From: Actibacterium mucosum KCTC 23349
GTDB taxonomy: Bacteria > Pseudomonadota > Alphaproteobacteria > Rhodobacterales > Rhodobacteraceae
Direction of reading: 5' to 3'
DNA length: 64,000 nucleotides
Assembly: GCF_000647975.1 (NCBI RefSeq)
Contig: NZ_JFKE01000004.1
Coordinates: 248,001-312,000 of the forward strand
Both the position numbers and the translations under genes were made by a program. The notes under the pieces were generated by a model. The model searched no databases, had not been told where the DNA came from, and saw only the letters and a program-made list of their open reading frames with translations. Of the stretch, positions 53,418 to 62,512 are shown piece by piece (position 1 is the stretch's first letter; every line of letters starts with the position of its first letter).

Positions 53418-54322
53418 GACTTGGCGTCGGCTTCTTCTTCTGCGTCGTCGTCTTCGTCCTCGTCTTCCCACAGGCCCTCGGCCCGCAGACGTGCCTCGCG
53501 CTGTTTTTCAACACGGGCGACAAGGAAGATCGAGATTTCATAGAGGCCATAGACCACCACGAACAGGATCACCTGGGTGATGACATCGGGCGGGGTGACG
53601 ACAGCGGCCAGGATCAGGATGCCCACAACCGCGTATTTGCGGGTGCGGCCCAGCGCCGCGGCGCTGGTCAGGCCGGCCCGGCCCATCAGCACCAGCAGCA
53701 CCGGCAACTGAAAACACAGGCCAAAGGCCACAATCAGTTTCAGCGTGATATCGAGGCTTTCGTTTACCTTGCCCTGGAAGACGATTTTGATGCCGTCTGA
53801 CGTGTTGGCGACAGGGTCGACCACACCTTCAGCCACGTCATTGACGAAGGCCGTAAACACGGAAGAGGCATCGGCGAAGCCAAGGAAGAACTTCATCGCC
53901 AGCGGGGTTACAACGAAATGCGCCAGTGCCGCCCCTGCAAGAAACAGGGCGGGCGAGGCTACGAGGAATGGCAAAAACGCGCCTTTTTCGTTTTTGTACA
54001 GGCCCGGCGCCACGAAACGCCACAATTGGTACGCGATGGCAGGGAAGGAAAGCACCAGCCCGCACACCATGGCGACACGCAGCAAGGTAAAGAAGTATTC
54101 CTGTGGCGCGGTATACTGCATCACCGGGTTTGGATCGCCCAGCGCGCGCATCGAGCTTTCGATGGGAATCAGAAGAAATTCAAGCAGTGGCCCGCCGAAG
54201 ATGAAGCAGATGATGAACCCGGCGATAAAGCCCGATACGGCGCGGATCAGGCGGGTGCGCAGTTCGGCCAGATGCTCGATCAGCGGCGCGGCGCTGTCAT
54301 CGATCTCGGATTTGTCGCTCAT
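53414..54322 (-). CDS. tatC: Twin-arginine translocase subunit TatC
   Basis: A 302-residue six-helix membrane protein with [49 protein letters not shown] and the Glu in ALEK-like NEKGAF. It is the signal-peptide receptor of the Tat pathway. A very acidic cytoplasmic tail ([15 protein letters not shown]) closes the protein. It is overlapped by tatB upstream and the DUF815 gene downstream. Confidence 0.97.
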   Translation of the reverse strand: MSDKSEIDDSAAPLIEHLAELRTRLIRAVSGFIAGFIICFIFGGPLLEFLLIPIESSMRALGDPNPVMQYTAPQEYFFTLLRVAMVCGLVLSFPAIAYQLWRFVAPGLYKNEKGAFLPFLVASPALFLAGAALAHFVVTPLAMKFFLGFADASSVFTAFVNDVAEGVVDPVANTSDGIKIVFQGKVNESLDITLKLIVAFGLCFQLPVLLVLMGRAGLTSAAALGRTRKYAVVGILILAAVVTPPDVITQVILFVVVYGLYEISIFLVARVEKQREARLRAEGLWEDEDEDDDAEEEADAKS

Positions 54323-54786
54323 GCGGGGTCACTTTTCGCGGGGTCTTGGGTGGCTTGCGCGGGGGCTTCATCGGTCGCTTGCGCGCCCTCTTCAGCGGCG
54401 GCGGCCTCGGCCTGCAGACGTTCGGTTGCCTTGGCGGCGGTGGCGGCCTGGATCTTGGCGGCGGCTTCGGCCCGGTCTTCGCTGAGTGTGCTGTCTTCGG
54501 CCGGTTCCGGTGGTTGCCAGCTGGTCGCCTCTTTCGCGGCGTCCTTGACGGCATCCAGCCCGAACTTGGCCGGGTTGGCGGCGGCCTTGAGGCCCTTGGT
54601 GACATCACCAACGCCGCTTTCCTCGGCTGCATCATTCATGGCGCGCTGAAAGTCACGCGCCATTTTCCGAGCCTTACCGGTGAATTGCCCGACGGTACGG
54701 AACATACCCGGCAGGTCCTTGGGACCCACCACAATCAGCGCAACCACGCCAATGATCAGCAATTCGGCGAAGCCGAGGTCAAACAT
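54319..54786 (-). CDS. tatB: Twin-arginine translocase subunit TatB
   Basis: A 155-residue protein: [32 protein letters not shown] (membrane helix, hinge, amphipathic helix), followed by an Ala/Glu-rich charged tail. The Glu in AELL and GPKDLP are TatB-specific. It lies 21 bp after tatA. Confidence 0.96.
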   Translation of the reverse strand: MFDLGFAELLIIGVVALIVVGPKDLPGMFRTVGQFTGKARKMARDFQRAMNDAAEESGVGDVTKGLKAAANPAKFGLDAVKDAAKEATSWQPPEPAEDSTLSEDRAEAAAKIQAATAAKATERLQAEAAAAEEGAQATDEAPAQATQDPAKSDPA

Positions 54787-54807
54787 TCCGACGCCTCCGC
54801 CCGAGAA

Positions 54808-55017
54808 TTAGGTTTTTTCTTTGTCTTCTTCGGGCGTCACGTCTTTGACGGTGTCGGTCGAAGCTTCTTCCAGTTCCTTTTGGCCTTCGGACACACCTTT
54901 GCGGAACGATGTGATGCCTTTGCCGACCTCACCCATCAGCGAACTGATTTTTCCGCGGCCAAACAGGACCAGCACCACTACAGCGATCAGCAATACCTGC
55001 CAGGGACCAAGCGACAT
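54808..55017 (-). CDS. tatA: Twin-arginine translocase subunit TatA
   Basis: A 69-residue protein with GPWQVLLIAVVVLVLFGRGKISSLMGEVGKG, the TatA helix and F-G-x-G-K hinge. It forms the translocation pore for folded proteins. It is the first gene of tatABC. Confidence 0.96.
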   Translation of the reverse strand: MSLGPWQVLLIAVVVLVLFGRGKISSLMGEVGKGITSFRKGVSEGQKELEEASTDTVKDVTPEEDKEKT

Positions 55018-55164
55018 GATAGTTTTCCTTCGTTTTCGTGCCTCCGGGCTGCTCCCGATGGCGTACGCAGTTGTATGTATCTAGACATTCCTCGCTGCCG
55101 AGGGAAGGTCCAATGCGACGGATTGTCTTGTTTTAGTTAGAAAGGTCGTGCCGGGGAATACCGT

Positions 55165-56259
55165 CTAGTGGGTAACGAGCCCCTGCGGGAAAACGAAACA
55201 GCGGTCGCGGCGAATCATCAGCCACATGGGCGTTTCGGGGCGCGGCAGGAAGACACCGGGCACGGTGGCCGTCAGGGTGGTGTCATCGGCATCCATGCGA
55301 AACTCCACCAGGCTTTCGGCACCCATGAACCGGGCGCGTACCACCTGCGCACGGGCCGCGACGCCGTTTTCGGGCGTTGGGCTGGGTCCGGTGCCGTTGC
55401 GGTCCAGCTCGATCTTCAGGTGCTGGGGGCGGATCACGATCTCGACCCGGGTGCCGTCGGGCTGGGCCGGGGTCAGGAACTGGCCAAAGGGCGTGTCAAC
55501 CGTCAGCCCCTGCACCTCGCCCGAGATCACGTTGATATCCGAGAAAAACGCCGCCGCCTGCCGGTCTTTGGGTGCGTTGTAGATGTTGTAAGGCGCGCCC
55601 GACTGTACCACGCGGCCATTGCGCATCAGGGCAATCTCGTCGGCCATGCGCATTGCCTCTTCGGGTTCATGGGTCACCAGAACCACGGCGGTGCCGGCCG
55701 ATTTCAGCACCGACAGCGTGTGGTCGCGGATCTCGTCGCGCAGGCGGTTGTCGAGGCCGGAAAACGGCTCGTCCATCAACAGGATCGCCGGGCGCGGCGC
55801 CAACGCGCGGGCCAGGGCGACGCGCTGTTGCTCGCCCCCCGAAAGGTGGTGCGGATAGTGATCGGCGAAGCCGTCCATATCGACCTGTTCCAGCAACTCT
55901 GCCACCCGCGCTGTGTGGTCGCCCGCCCGGCCCTTGAGGCCGAAGGCCACGTTCTGTGCGACGGTCAGGTGTGGAAACAGCGCGAAATCCTGAAACATCA
56001 TCCCGATGGAGCGGCGTTCAGGCGGAATGCGAAACACGGTGTCGCAGACCAGTTTGCCGTCCACGTAGATCTCGCCGGCATCCTGCATGTCGACGCCCGC
56101 GATCATGCGCAGCGTGGTGGATTTGCCGCAGCCCGAGGGGCCCAGCAGGCAGGTCACCTGCCCCGGCATCACCGACAGCGACACGTCGTCCACCACCGCG
56201 CGCCCGTTGAACTGACGCGTGATGTTGCGAATTTCCAGCCGCGGTGTCTGGGTGCTCAA
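55165..56259 (-). CDS. ABC transporter ATP-binding protein (iron(III)/FbpC-like)
   Basis: A 364-residue CUT1/FbpC-type ATPase: Walker A GPSGCGKST, Q-loop FQDFALFPH, signature LSGGEQQRVALARAL, Walker B LLMDEPFSGLD, H-loop THEPEEAMRM, and a C-terminal TOBE-like regulatory domain. No permease or binding protein gene adjoins it, so it is an orphan whose substrate (iron(III), putrescine or similar) cannot be decided. A palindrome lies just upstream. Confidence 0.88.
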   Translation of the reverse strand: MSTQTPRLEIRNITRQFNGRAVVDDVSLSVMPGQVTCLLGPSGCGKSTTLRMIAGVDMQDAGEIYVDGKLVCDTVFRIPPERRSIGMMFQDFALFPHLTVAQNVAFGLKGRAGDHTARVAELLEQVDMDGFADHYPHHLSGGEQQRVALARALAPRPAILLMDEPFSGLDNRLRDEIRDHTLSVLKSAGTAVVLVTHEPEEAMRMADEIALMRNGRVVQSGAPYNIYNAPKDRQAAAFFSDINVISGEVQGLTVDTPFGQFLTPAQPDGTRVEIVIRPQHLKIELDRNGTGPSPTPENGVAARAQVVRARFMGAESLVEFRMDADDTTLTATVPGVFLPRPETPMWLMIRRDRCFVFPQGLVTH

Positions 56260-56283
56260 ACCGGTGCCTCATGCCATCCCTGA

Positions 56284-56304
56284 CGCAAATCATCAGGATT
56301 TGCG
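56284..56304. promoter_or_regulatory. Inverted repeat before the orphan ABC ATPase gene
   Basis: CGCAAAT-N7-ATTTGCG, perfect 7-bp arms, 25 bp before the ABC ATPase start. The GCAAAT...ATTTGC pattern recalls metal-regulator (Fur/Mur-type) sites of alphaproteobacteria, but the spacing is not diagnostic. Confidence 0.35.
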
Positions 56305-56337
56305 CGCTGATAGCAAGCCCGCGCCGGTGCCGCAAGC

Positions 56338-57465
56338 CTAGGCCGTCAGGTCCACCTGCGTCGAAGCGCGCAGAACACCGTTGACCTGCAGGTGGATGGG
56401 ATGAGGGCCGGGATTGTAGGAAATGGTGGTGGCGCCTTTGACGAACTTGACCTTTTTCTCCAACACCAGCGGTGCGCCGGGTGTCACCACTTTCTCGGCC
56501 CATTTGCCGACCTTACGGCCGGTTTTGCCATTGGCCAGCAGCCGGTCGATCACGTAATCGACAAGAACTGGCTGTTCGGTGGCGGCCGTGATCGTGGCGC
56601 GCAGGGTGACGGTGTCGCCGATGGCGCAGGTGGCCGGGTCCACCGTCAGGTCGCAATCCACCGGCGCGTCGGCGGCATAGCCCAGCATGGCCATGGCATC
56701 GGCATGCCCGGCCTTGATCAGCCCGCGCAGGGCGTGGCGGGTGATCCAATCCATCTCGGCCGCGTCTTGCGCGCCTTTGGCCTGCCACGCGGCCAGACGG
56801 TTCAGCACGATGGCCGGGTCGATCTTGGCGATGTCGTTCAGGTGATTGGCGACCGAGCGGGTGACATAGCGTGTCTTGTCGCCATGCAGGAGGTCCAGAA
56901 GCGGCAGCGGGTCGGTGGGGGCGAGGCCGATTTTCTGCCCCCAGGGCAGTTTGGGCCGCGTTCCTTCGGACACCAGACGGCGCACGTGGTAATTGTCGTC
57001 CCGCGCCCAGGTGGCCAGCGCCGCCATGACCTGATCGGGATAGGTGTTCAGGAAGGGACGGATCGAGAATTCGACCGAGAACCGCTGTGTCAGCGCGTGC
57101 AGCAGGGTCAGCGCGGTGTCCAGATGGGCGGCGTCCATGCCGTTGCGTTCGACATAGATCGCCAGCGGAGAGAAGATGAAATCGCCGAAATCATCGTCGC
57201 TGAGCGTGGGGTCCAGCGGCGGGGGCAGCATGGCGTGGATGGCGGCAGCGGCGGCGGGAAAGTCGGATGGCAGGTGCGGTTCCAGGCACTCGGTGATCCA
57301 GATCGCGCGCTGTTTCAGCTCGAAATCATGCAGGCGGGTCATGACCTGCGCGTGAAACGCATCGGCATCGAACCCGGCATCGGCATCGCGGAAAAGGCCG
57401 CCCAGATAGGCGACCTTGTCGGCGTTATATAATTGATCGGCAAGGCTGAATTTCTTTTCGGCCAT
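56338..57465 (-). CDS. alkC: DNA alkylation repair protein AlkC-like
   Basis: A 375-residue protein. Residues about 1-265 are HEAT-like helical repeats as in AlkC/AlkD glycosylases (AFHAQVMTRLHDFELKQRAIWITECLEPHLPSDFP, TWARDDNYHVRRLVSEGTRPKLPWG). The last 100 residues (from DLTVDPATCAIGDTVTLRATI to HPIHLQVNG) look like the Ig-like domain found at the end of Bacillus AlkC. It removes cationic alkyl-adenines. AGAGGTG precedes the ATG. It follows an SDR gene by 12 bp. Confidence 0.85.
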   Translation of the reverse strand: MAEKKFSLADQLYNADKVAYLGGLFRDADAGFDADAFHAQVMTRLHDFELKQRAIWITECLEPHLPSDFPAAAAAIHAMLPPPLDPTLSDDDFGDFIFSPLAIYVERNGMDAAHLDTALTLLHALTQRFSVEFSIRPFLNTYPDQVMAALATWARDDNYHVRRLVSEGTRPKLPWGQKIGLAPTDPLPLLDLLHGDKTRYVTRSVANHLNDIAKIDPAIVLNRLAAWQAKGAQDAAEMDWITRHALRGLIKAGHADAMAMLGYAADAPVDCDLTVDPATCAIGDTVTLRATITAATEQPVLVDYVIDRLLANGKTGRKVGKWAEKVVTPGAPLVLEKKVKFVKGATTISYNPGPHPIHLQVNGVLRASTQVDLTA

Positions 57466-57477
57466 AGCCGGCACCTC

Positions 57478-58257
57478 TTACATTGTTGCGTTCATCGACC
57501 CGCCATCCAGCAGGATGTTCTGACCCACCATGTAACCGGCATATTGCGAGCACATGAAGGCACAGGTGGCGCCGAATTCCTCGGCCGTGCCATAGCGGCG
57601 GGCGGGAATGGTGGCCGAACGACGTTCAATCGCTTCCTCCATCGTGATGCCATCGGCCTGCGCCACGCCGGTATCCAGCGACACGGCGCGGTCGGTGGCG
57701 TGGATGCCGGGCAGCAGGTTGTTGATGATCACCCCGTGCGGGGCCACCTGCCGCGAGGTGCCGGCGACATAGCCGGTCAGCCCGGCGCGCGCGGCGTTGG
57801 ACAGGCCCAGCACCGGAATGGGCGATTTCACCGATTGCGAGGTGATGTTGACCACCCGGCCCCAGCCCTTGTCGATCATGCCGGGCAGCAGCGCCTTCAT
57901 CAGCGCGATGGGTGTCAGCATGTTGGCATCCAGCGCGGCGACAAAATCGTCGCGGTCCCAGTCGTGCCACATGCCCGGGGGCGGGCCGCCGGCGTTGGTG
58001 ACCAGAATATCCACGCCCTCGGCCGCGGCCAGCACGGCGGCCTGGCCTTCGGCGGTGGTGACATCGGCGGGGACGGTTGTGACCTCGACCCCGAAATCCT
58101 CGACGATCTTGGCGGCAGCAGCTTCCAGCGCCTCGGCCCCGCGGGCGTTCATCACCAGCGACACGCCGGCCTCGGCCAGCGCGCGGGCACAGCCCAGCCC
58201 CAGCCCCTTGGACGACGCACAGACCAGCGCCTTCTTGCCCGAAATTCCCAGATCCAT
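57478..58257 (-). CDS. SDR oxidoreductase lacking the Tyr-x3-Lys pair
   Basis: A 259-residue SDR with an N-terminal nucleotide site (CASSKGLGLG), NAGGPPPG and the catalytic Ser in VVNITSQSV. Where Tyr-x3-Lys is expected the sequence reads LSNAARAGLTG, so both Tyr and Lys are lost. The end PARRYGTAEEFGATCAFMCSQYAGYMVGQNILLDGG is typical FabG-like. It may be a binding protein or use different catalysis. It precedes alkC on the same strand. Confidence 0.87.
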   Translation of the reverse strand: MDLGISGKKALVCASSKGLGLGCARALAEAGVSLVMNARGAEALEAAAAKIVEDFGVEVTTVPADVTTAEGQAAVLAAAEGVDILVTNAGGPPPGMWHDWDRDDFVAALDANMLTPIALMKALLPGMIDKGWGRVVNITSQSVKSPIPVLGLSNAARAGLTGYVAGTSRQVAPHGVIINNLLPGIHATDRAVSLDTGVAQADGITMEEAIERRSATIPARRYGTAEEFGATCAFMCSQYAGYMVGQNILLDGGSMNATM

Positions 58258-58477
58258 GAACGCTCTCCCAGTTGGGCGCAGGGATATCCCCGCGCGGATT
58301 GGGGGGAAAGATCGGATAAGCGCGCTGCTGACGCAAGGGTGTCAGGAGGGTTGCGCAGAAAAACCTGCGAAAATGCGCAAGGACCGGAAAGTGATCAAAT
58401 TCTCGCCCAATTCCCATGTTAGTCCGAAGAAGCCTCTGATAAGGCAATAGAAGTATATTCGTACCGGAGACCCCCGC

Positions 58478-59536
58478 TTGCCCCAATCGCCCCAACGTTC
58501 GCAGGCACACGCCAATTACGCCGCGCATGTCTTTCCTGCGACGGATTTCATGGTGGTGTCCGGGGCTAATCAGGGCGACCCGATGACGGCGTTGGATGAA
58601 CTGTGTCCAGGCGATGTTTACCACATGCTGCCCGACGCACAGGCCAAGCAATTGGCGGTGCATGACCGGTCTGCCAGCGCCATAGGATCGGGGCGTTTCC
58701 TGCGGGCCGGCACTCATTCGCCCACCGTCGCCTCGGGATCCGAAGTTGGGGCGCAGGGAGACCGCATTTCGCTGGACGGGCGGATTCGCCTGATGGAACC
58801 TGACGGGCAAATCGTCGAGATGTTGCTGATTGGTGTTGCCGGGGCGGACAGTGCCTTTGGCGAGCTTTACGTGCTGCCGCTGGAACCGATTGAGCCCAAG
58901 GTCAGCTATGCCCTGATCGACGCCAACGCGGATGCGGGCGAGGTGCAGCTGGCCGATATCACGCCGGTGGCCTTTACCCGCGGCACGATGATCACGCTGG
59001 GTTCCGGCGCGCAATGCCCGATCGAGAACCTGCGTGTGGGCGACAAAGTGTTGACCCGCGACCGTGGCCCGCAGCCGGTGCGCTGGATCGGGCACCGGAC
59101 GGTGCGCGCGGTGGGGCCCTATGCGCCGGTGGTGATCACCAAGGGCACGCTGGCCAATGCGTCTGACATGATCGTCAGCCAGTTCCAGCGGCTGTTCATC
59201 TATCAGACCGACCCGAACGAGCGGCTGGCCAACCAGGCCGAGGTTCTGGTGCGCGCCCGTGATCTGGTTGAGAACGAGGCGGTCTTTATCCGCACGGGCG
59301 GTTTTGTGGATTACTTCCACCTGATCTTTGACGCTCACGAAATCATTTATGCCGAGTGCACCCCGACCGAAAGCCTGCTGGTCGACGAACGCGCGCTGGG
59401 CCGGTTGCCGGACGAGTTGGCCCGCGACATGGAAACCGCCCTACCCAGCCTGTCGCACAAGCCGCATTTCGGCAAAGAGCCGGACAAGGCGCGCCTGCGG
59501 CCCGAACGCCTGCAACGGCGCCCGCGCGACACCTGA
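58478..59536 (+). CDS. Hint (hedgehog/intein-type) domain protein
   Basis: A 352-residue protein. The second half (about 165-310) is a Hint_2-type domain: AFTRGTMITLGSGAQCPIENLRVGDKVLTRDRGPQPVRWIGHRTV, and YFHLIFDAHEIIYAECTPTESL. Such domains are common in Roseobacter secreted or surface proteins. The N-terminal residue of the domain is Phe/Thr rather than Cys or Ser, so self-splicing is unlikely. The start is TTG at 58478 with GGAGA about 7 bases before; the next ATG is 24 codons further on. Confidence 0.85.
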   Translation: MPQSPQRSQAHANYAAHVFPATDFMVVSGANQGDPMTALDELCPGDVYHMLPDAQAKQLAVHDRSASAIGSGRFLRAGTHSPTVASGSEVGAQGDRISLDGRIRLMEPDGQIVEMLLIGVAGADSAFGELYVLPLEPIEPKVSYALIDANADAGEVQLADITPVAFTRGTMITLGSGAQCPIENLRVGDKVLTRDRGPQPVRWIGHRTVRAVGPYAPVVITKGTLANASDMIVSQFQRLFIYQTDPNERLANQAEVLVRARDLVENEAVFIRTGGFVDYFHLIFDAHEIIYAECTPTESLLVDERALGRLPDELARDMETALPSLSHKPHFGKEPDKARLRPERLQRRPRDT

Positions 59537-59551
59537 CCCGGTGGCCGGGTC

Positions 59552-60037
59552 ATGGGGACCGAGTACAATTTTCGCAAGGTTCTGAACGGCGATCTGCCGC
59601 TGCTGGCAACGTGGCGCGCCGCGCCGCATGTGCGGGTGTGGTGGGACAGCGACGAACCCGACAGCCCTGCCGAGCTGACCGACAGCCGTGTCGCGCGCTT
59701 TATCGTGTCGCTTGGTGACCGGCCCTTTGCCTATATGCAGGACTACACCGTGCATGGCTGGGACGGGCACCATTTCTTTGAACTGCCCCTTGGGTCGCGC
59801 GGGATCGATCAGTTCATCGGCCTGCCCGATATGGTGGGCAAGGGCCACGGGCCGGCCTTTATCGCGCAGCGCGTCGCCGACCTGTTTGCCGCCGGTGCGC
59901 CGGTGGTGGCGACCGATCCGCACCCCGACAACACGCGCGCCATCGCGGCCTATGAAAAGGCCGGTTTCCGGGCGTTTGGCCCGTCGAAGGACACGCCATG
60001 GGGGCGCATTCTGCCAATGCGGGCGGATCGCAGCTAG
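59552..60037 (+). CDS. GNAT acetyltransferase (AAC(6')-like)
   Basis: A 161-residue GNAT protein with NGDLPLLATWRAAPHVRVWW, GIDQFIGLPDMVGKGHG (acetyl-CoA loop) and TDPHPDNTRAIAAYEKAGFRAFG. The layout matches the AAC(6')/siderophore acetyltransferase branch (Acetyltransf_8). Aminoglycoside activity cannot be claimed. It lies 15 bp after the Hint gene and its stop overlaps that of the convergent MFS gene. Confidence 0.88.
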   Translation: MGTEYNFRKVLNGDLPLLATWRAAPHVRVWWDSDEPDSPAELTDSRVARFIVSLGDRPFAYMQDYTVHGWDGHHFFELPLGSRGIDQFIGLPDMVGKGHGPAFIAQRVADLFAAGAPVVATDPHPDNTRAIAAYEKAGFRAFGPSKDTPWGRILPMRADRS

Positions 60038-61206
60038 GCCGCGGCGGGCGCCCTTTGCCGGGTGATGGCCAACACGCCCAGCGCCAGCAGCGCCACACCC
60101 GAGGCCAACATGATCACCGTCTGAAAGTCATAAAACTGCGCCATGGCGCCCGCCACCGGCCCGGCCAGCAACCCGCTGACCATCAGCGTGTTCCAATACA
60201 GCGCCGTGGCGCCCGCCGGGCGGTCTTTGCCAAAGGATTGCACATAGCTGATGCCAAGGCTGGCATAGAGCCCGTAATACAGCCCCTCCATCGCCGCACC
60301 TGCGACCATCTGCGGGAAGGTCTGCACCTGCGACAAGACCAGGATCGTCACCACCGCCAAAGCCGTGGTGCCCAGCAGCGCCCGCCGCATGCCGATCCGT
60401 GCCACGATCATCGGGACCGAGAAGATGGCGAACACCTCGACAAAGGTTTTCACGCTGAAGGCGAGGCCGGGCGCGTAGCCGGGCAACCCAACCTCGGCCA
60501 CGTAAAACACCGGCAACGACGCAAAGGTCAGCGAATGCGCCAACGACATGCAGAACACAAACGCCGCGGCCATGCGCATGCTGCCCGAAACGCTTGTCGC
60601 CCCGACCGCGTCGGCTTTGGGCTTGGGCTCGGCGGTCACGTCGCGCGGCAGGGTGAACCACCACATCACGATCCAGATCAGCGACATGCACAGCGCAAAG
60701 CCGAACACCGCCCGGACCGAGATCAGGTCGGCCACCAGAAACGCCGCCGCCGGCCCGACCATCCAGCCGGTCGACGTGGTGGCGCGCATGTGGCTGTTGA
60801 AGGTGCCGCGGTCCATATTGTGCCGCTCGGCCATGCTGCCGCCCAGGCTGAACATGGTGGATATCGCGGTAGAGCTGATGCCAAAGCCCAGCACGCCAAC
60901 GCTCAGCACCATCCACAGCTTGGGCACCGCAAAAAGCGCAGCCGCGGCAAGGGCAAACCCCGTGGCCGCCAGCCCGATCAGCGGGAACACCCGTGTGCCG
61001 CCATCAATGCGCCGGGCAAACAGGCGGTTCGCCGTCAGCGTCAGTCCCACGGCCATCACCGAATAGACGCTGAGGATCCACGGCTGATGGCCCAGCCCCT
61101 CGATCAGGAAAAAGCCCATGAAGGGCACAATCATCGCGGCGCTGACGGTCTCGACAAATAGCAGGGCAAGAAATTGCAGCCGCGCGGTTTTTTCGGCGGA
61201 AGGCAT
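60034..61206 (-). CDS. MFS transporter
   Basis: A 390-residue permease with about 12 membrane helices. STMFSLGGSMAERHNMDRGTFNSHMRATTSTGWMVGPA resembles the sugar-efflux (SET) branch of the MFS. Substrate unknown. It is convergent with the GNAT gene and follows nothing in its own operon. Confidence 0.85.
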   Translation of the reverse strand: MPSAEKTARLQFLALLFVETVSAAMIVPFMGFFLIEGLGHQPWILSVYSVMAVGLTLTANRLFARRIDGGTRVFPLIGLAATGFALAAAALFAVPKLWMVLSVGVLGFGISSTAISTMFSLGGSMAERHNMDRGTFNSHMRATTSTGWMVGPAAAFLVADLISVRAVFGFALCMSLIWIVMWWFTLPRDVTAEPKPKADAVGATSVSGSMRMAAAFVFCMSLAHSLTFASLPVFYVAEVGLPGYAPGLAFSVKTFVEVFAIFSVPMIVARIGMRRALLGTTALAVVTILVLSQVQTFPQMVAGAAMEGLYYGLYASLGISYVQSFGKDRPAGATALYWNTLMVSGLLAGPVAGAMAQFYDFQTVIMLASGVALLALGVLAITRQRAPAAA

Positions 61207-61271
61207 GGGAAAATCCGGTGATGAAATGACACCGACTTCATCACAGGATTGGCGCGCTCAGGCAAGCCCGA

Positions 61272-61895
61272 TCAGGTCAGGGTGCGCAAAAGCGGCGCCC
61301 ATTGCTCACGCATCGGGGCGTATAGCTTTTGGGGTTTGTCAAAGATGGCCAGCCCCTCTTCGGCCAGATCGCCATAGGCGGCGCGGTCGTTGATACGCGC
61401 GACAGGCTCTTGCCCCAGCTTCTTGAAAAACGCATCCAGCCGCGCGCTGGACCGTGACCGCGGCCGCAGACGGTTGGCCAGCAATTGCAGACCAACCTTG
61501 CCCTTGCGGATGCGCTTGATCTCTTGCAGGTCCTTCATGAACCGCTTGGTCGCGTCCTCGTCGAAAAACGACGGCAGGACCGGGGCGATCACCGCCTTGG
61601 CCTCGGCCACCAACTGCTGCGCATCCTCGTCATAGATCGAACCGGGCGCGTCGATCACCACGTATTGCAGCCCCTTCGGCGCGTCGCCCAGCGATTTGGG
61701 CGAGGTCCAGTCCAGCGGCGTGATCCGGGCCACGCCCTTGGGCCGCCGTTTCAGCCAGCGCGAGGCGGATTTCTGCGGGTCGGCATCGGCCAGCCCGACC
61801 TTCCAGCCGCCATCGGCCAGCGCGCTTGCAATGGTGATCGCCGCCGTGGTCTTGCCACAGCCGCCTTTACGATTAGCTATGAGGATGGGTTTCAA
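61272..61895 (-). CDS. ParA-family ATPase
   Basis: A 207-residue ATPase with a deviant Walker A (LIANRKGGCGKTT, K-G-G-x-G-K-T), VGLADADPQKSASRWLKRRP and VVIDAPGSIYD. Such solo ParA proteins often position chemoreceptors or other cargo rather than plasmids; no parB is adjacent. I favour a TTG at 61895 (GAGG upstream, just before the P-loop strand); an ATG at 61940 in frame is an alternative that would add 15 residues. Confidence 0.85.
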   Translation of the reverse strand: MKPILIANRKGGCGKTTAAITIASALADGGWKVGLADADPQKSASRWLKRRPKGVARITPLDWTSPKSLGDAPKGLQYVVIDAPGSIYDEDAQQLVAEAKAVIAPVLPSFFDEDATKRFMKDLQEIKRIRKGKVGLQLLANRLRPRSRSSARLDAFFKKLGQEPVARINDRAAYGDLAEEGLAIFDKPQKLYAPMREQWAPLLRTLT

Positions 61896-61970
61896 TCGGG
61901 CCTCTTCGACATTGTTATGTGCAATGTATATACAAAACATATGCAACTTACTCAAGGGATTTGTGCGAAA

Positions 61971-62450
61971 ATGACCGAAAACACCAAGGATGCGCCCAAT
62001 ATCGTGATCTTTCCGCCGCTGGCTTCGGTCATTGCGCCGGGCGTGGCGGTGGCGTTGGAGGTCGCGCTGCCACGCAGCTTTCTGCCCCCCGCCTTCACGC
62101 CGTGGATGCTGATCCTGGGGGTGGCGCTGATGGTGGCGGCCTTCGCGCTGGCCATCAGCGGGGTGCGCGCGTTCAAGGCGGGCGAGACCAACGTGGACCC
62201 CCGCCAACCGGCGCTGAACCTGGTGGAGGCCGGCCCCTACCGGTTCACCCGCAACCCGATGTATCTGGGCATGGTGACGCTGCAATTTGGGCTGGCGCTG
62301 ACCTTCTCGCTGGACTGGGCCATCCCGGCGGGGCTGATCCTGTGGTCGGTGCTGCACTGGGGCGTGGTGCTGCGTGAAGAGGCGTATCTGAGCGCAAAAT
62401 TCGGCCAACCCTACAACGACTATCTGACCCGCACCCGCCGCTGGCTGTAA
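61971..62450 (+). CDS. Isoprenylcysteine carboxyl methyltransferase-like membrane protein
   Basis: A 159-residue protein with four membrane helices. The last half has NLVEAGPYRFTRNPMYLGMVTLQFGLAL and REEAYLSAKFGQPYNDYLTRTRRWL, signatures of the ICMT/PEMT family that methylates lipids or isoprenoids. Substrate unknown. It is divergent from the ParA-like gene, with 75 bp between the starts. Confidence 0.86.
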   Translation: MTENTKDAPNIVIFPPLASVIAPGVAVALEVALPRSFLPPAFTPWMLILGVALMVAAFALAISGVRAFKAGETNVDPRQPALNLVEAGPYRFTRNPMYLGMVTLQFGLALTFSLDWAIPAGLILWSVLHWGVVLREEAYLSAKFGQPYNDYLTRTRRWL

Positions 62451-62512
62451 CCCCGGTTTACCCCGGCAGGCCACACCCCTAGGGTGAGCGAAACGGGTCG
62501 GGGAATGGTGAT

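Noticed and set aside
57626-59338. 570-codon minus-strand frame spanning the SDR and Hint genes
   Set aside because: It crosses two real genes in different orientations and has no domain of its own.
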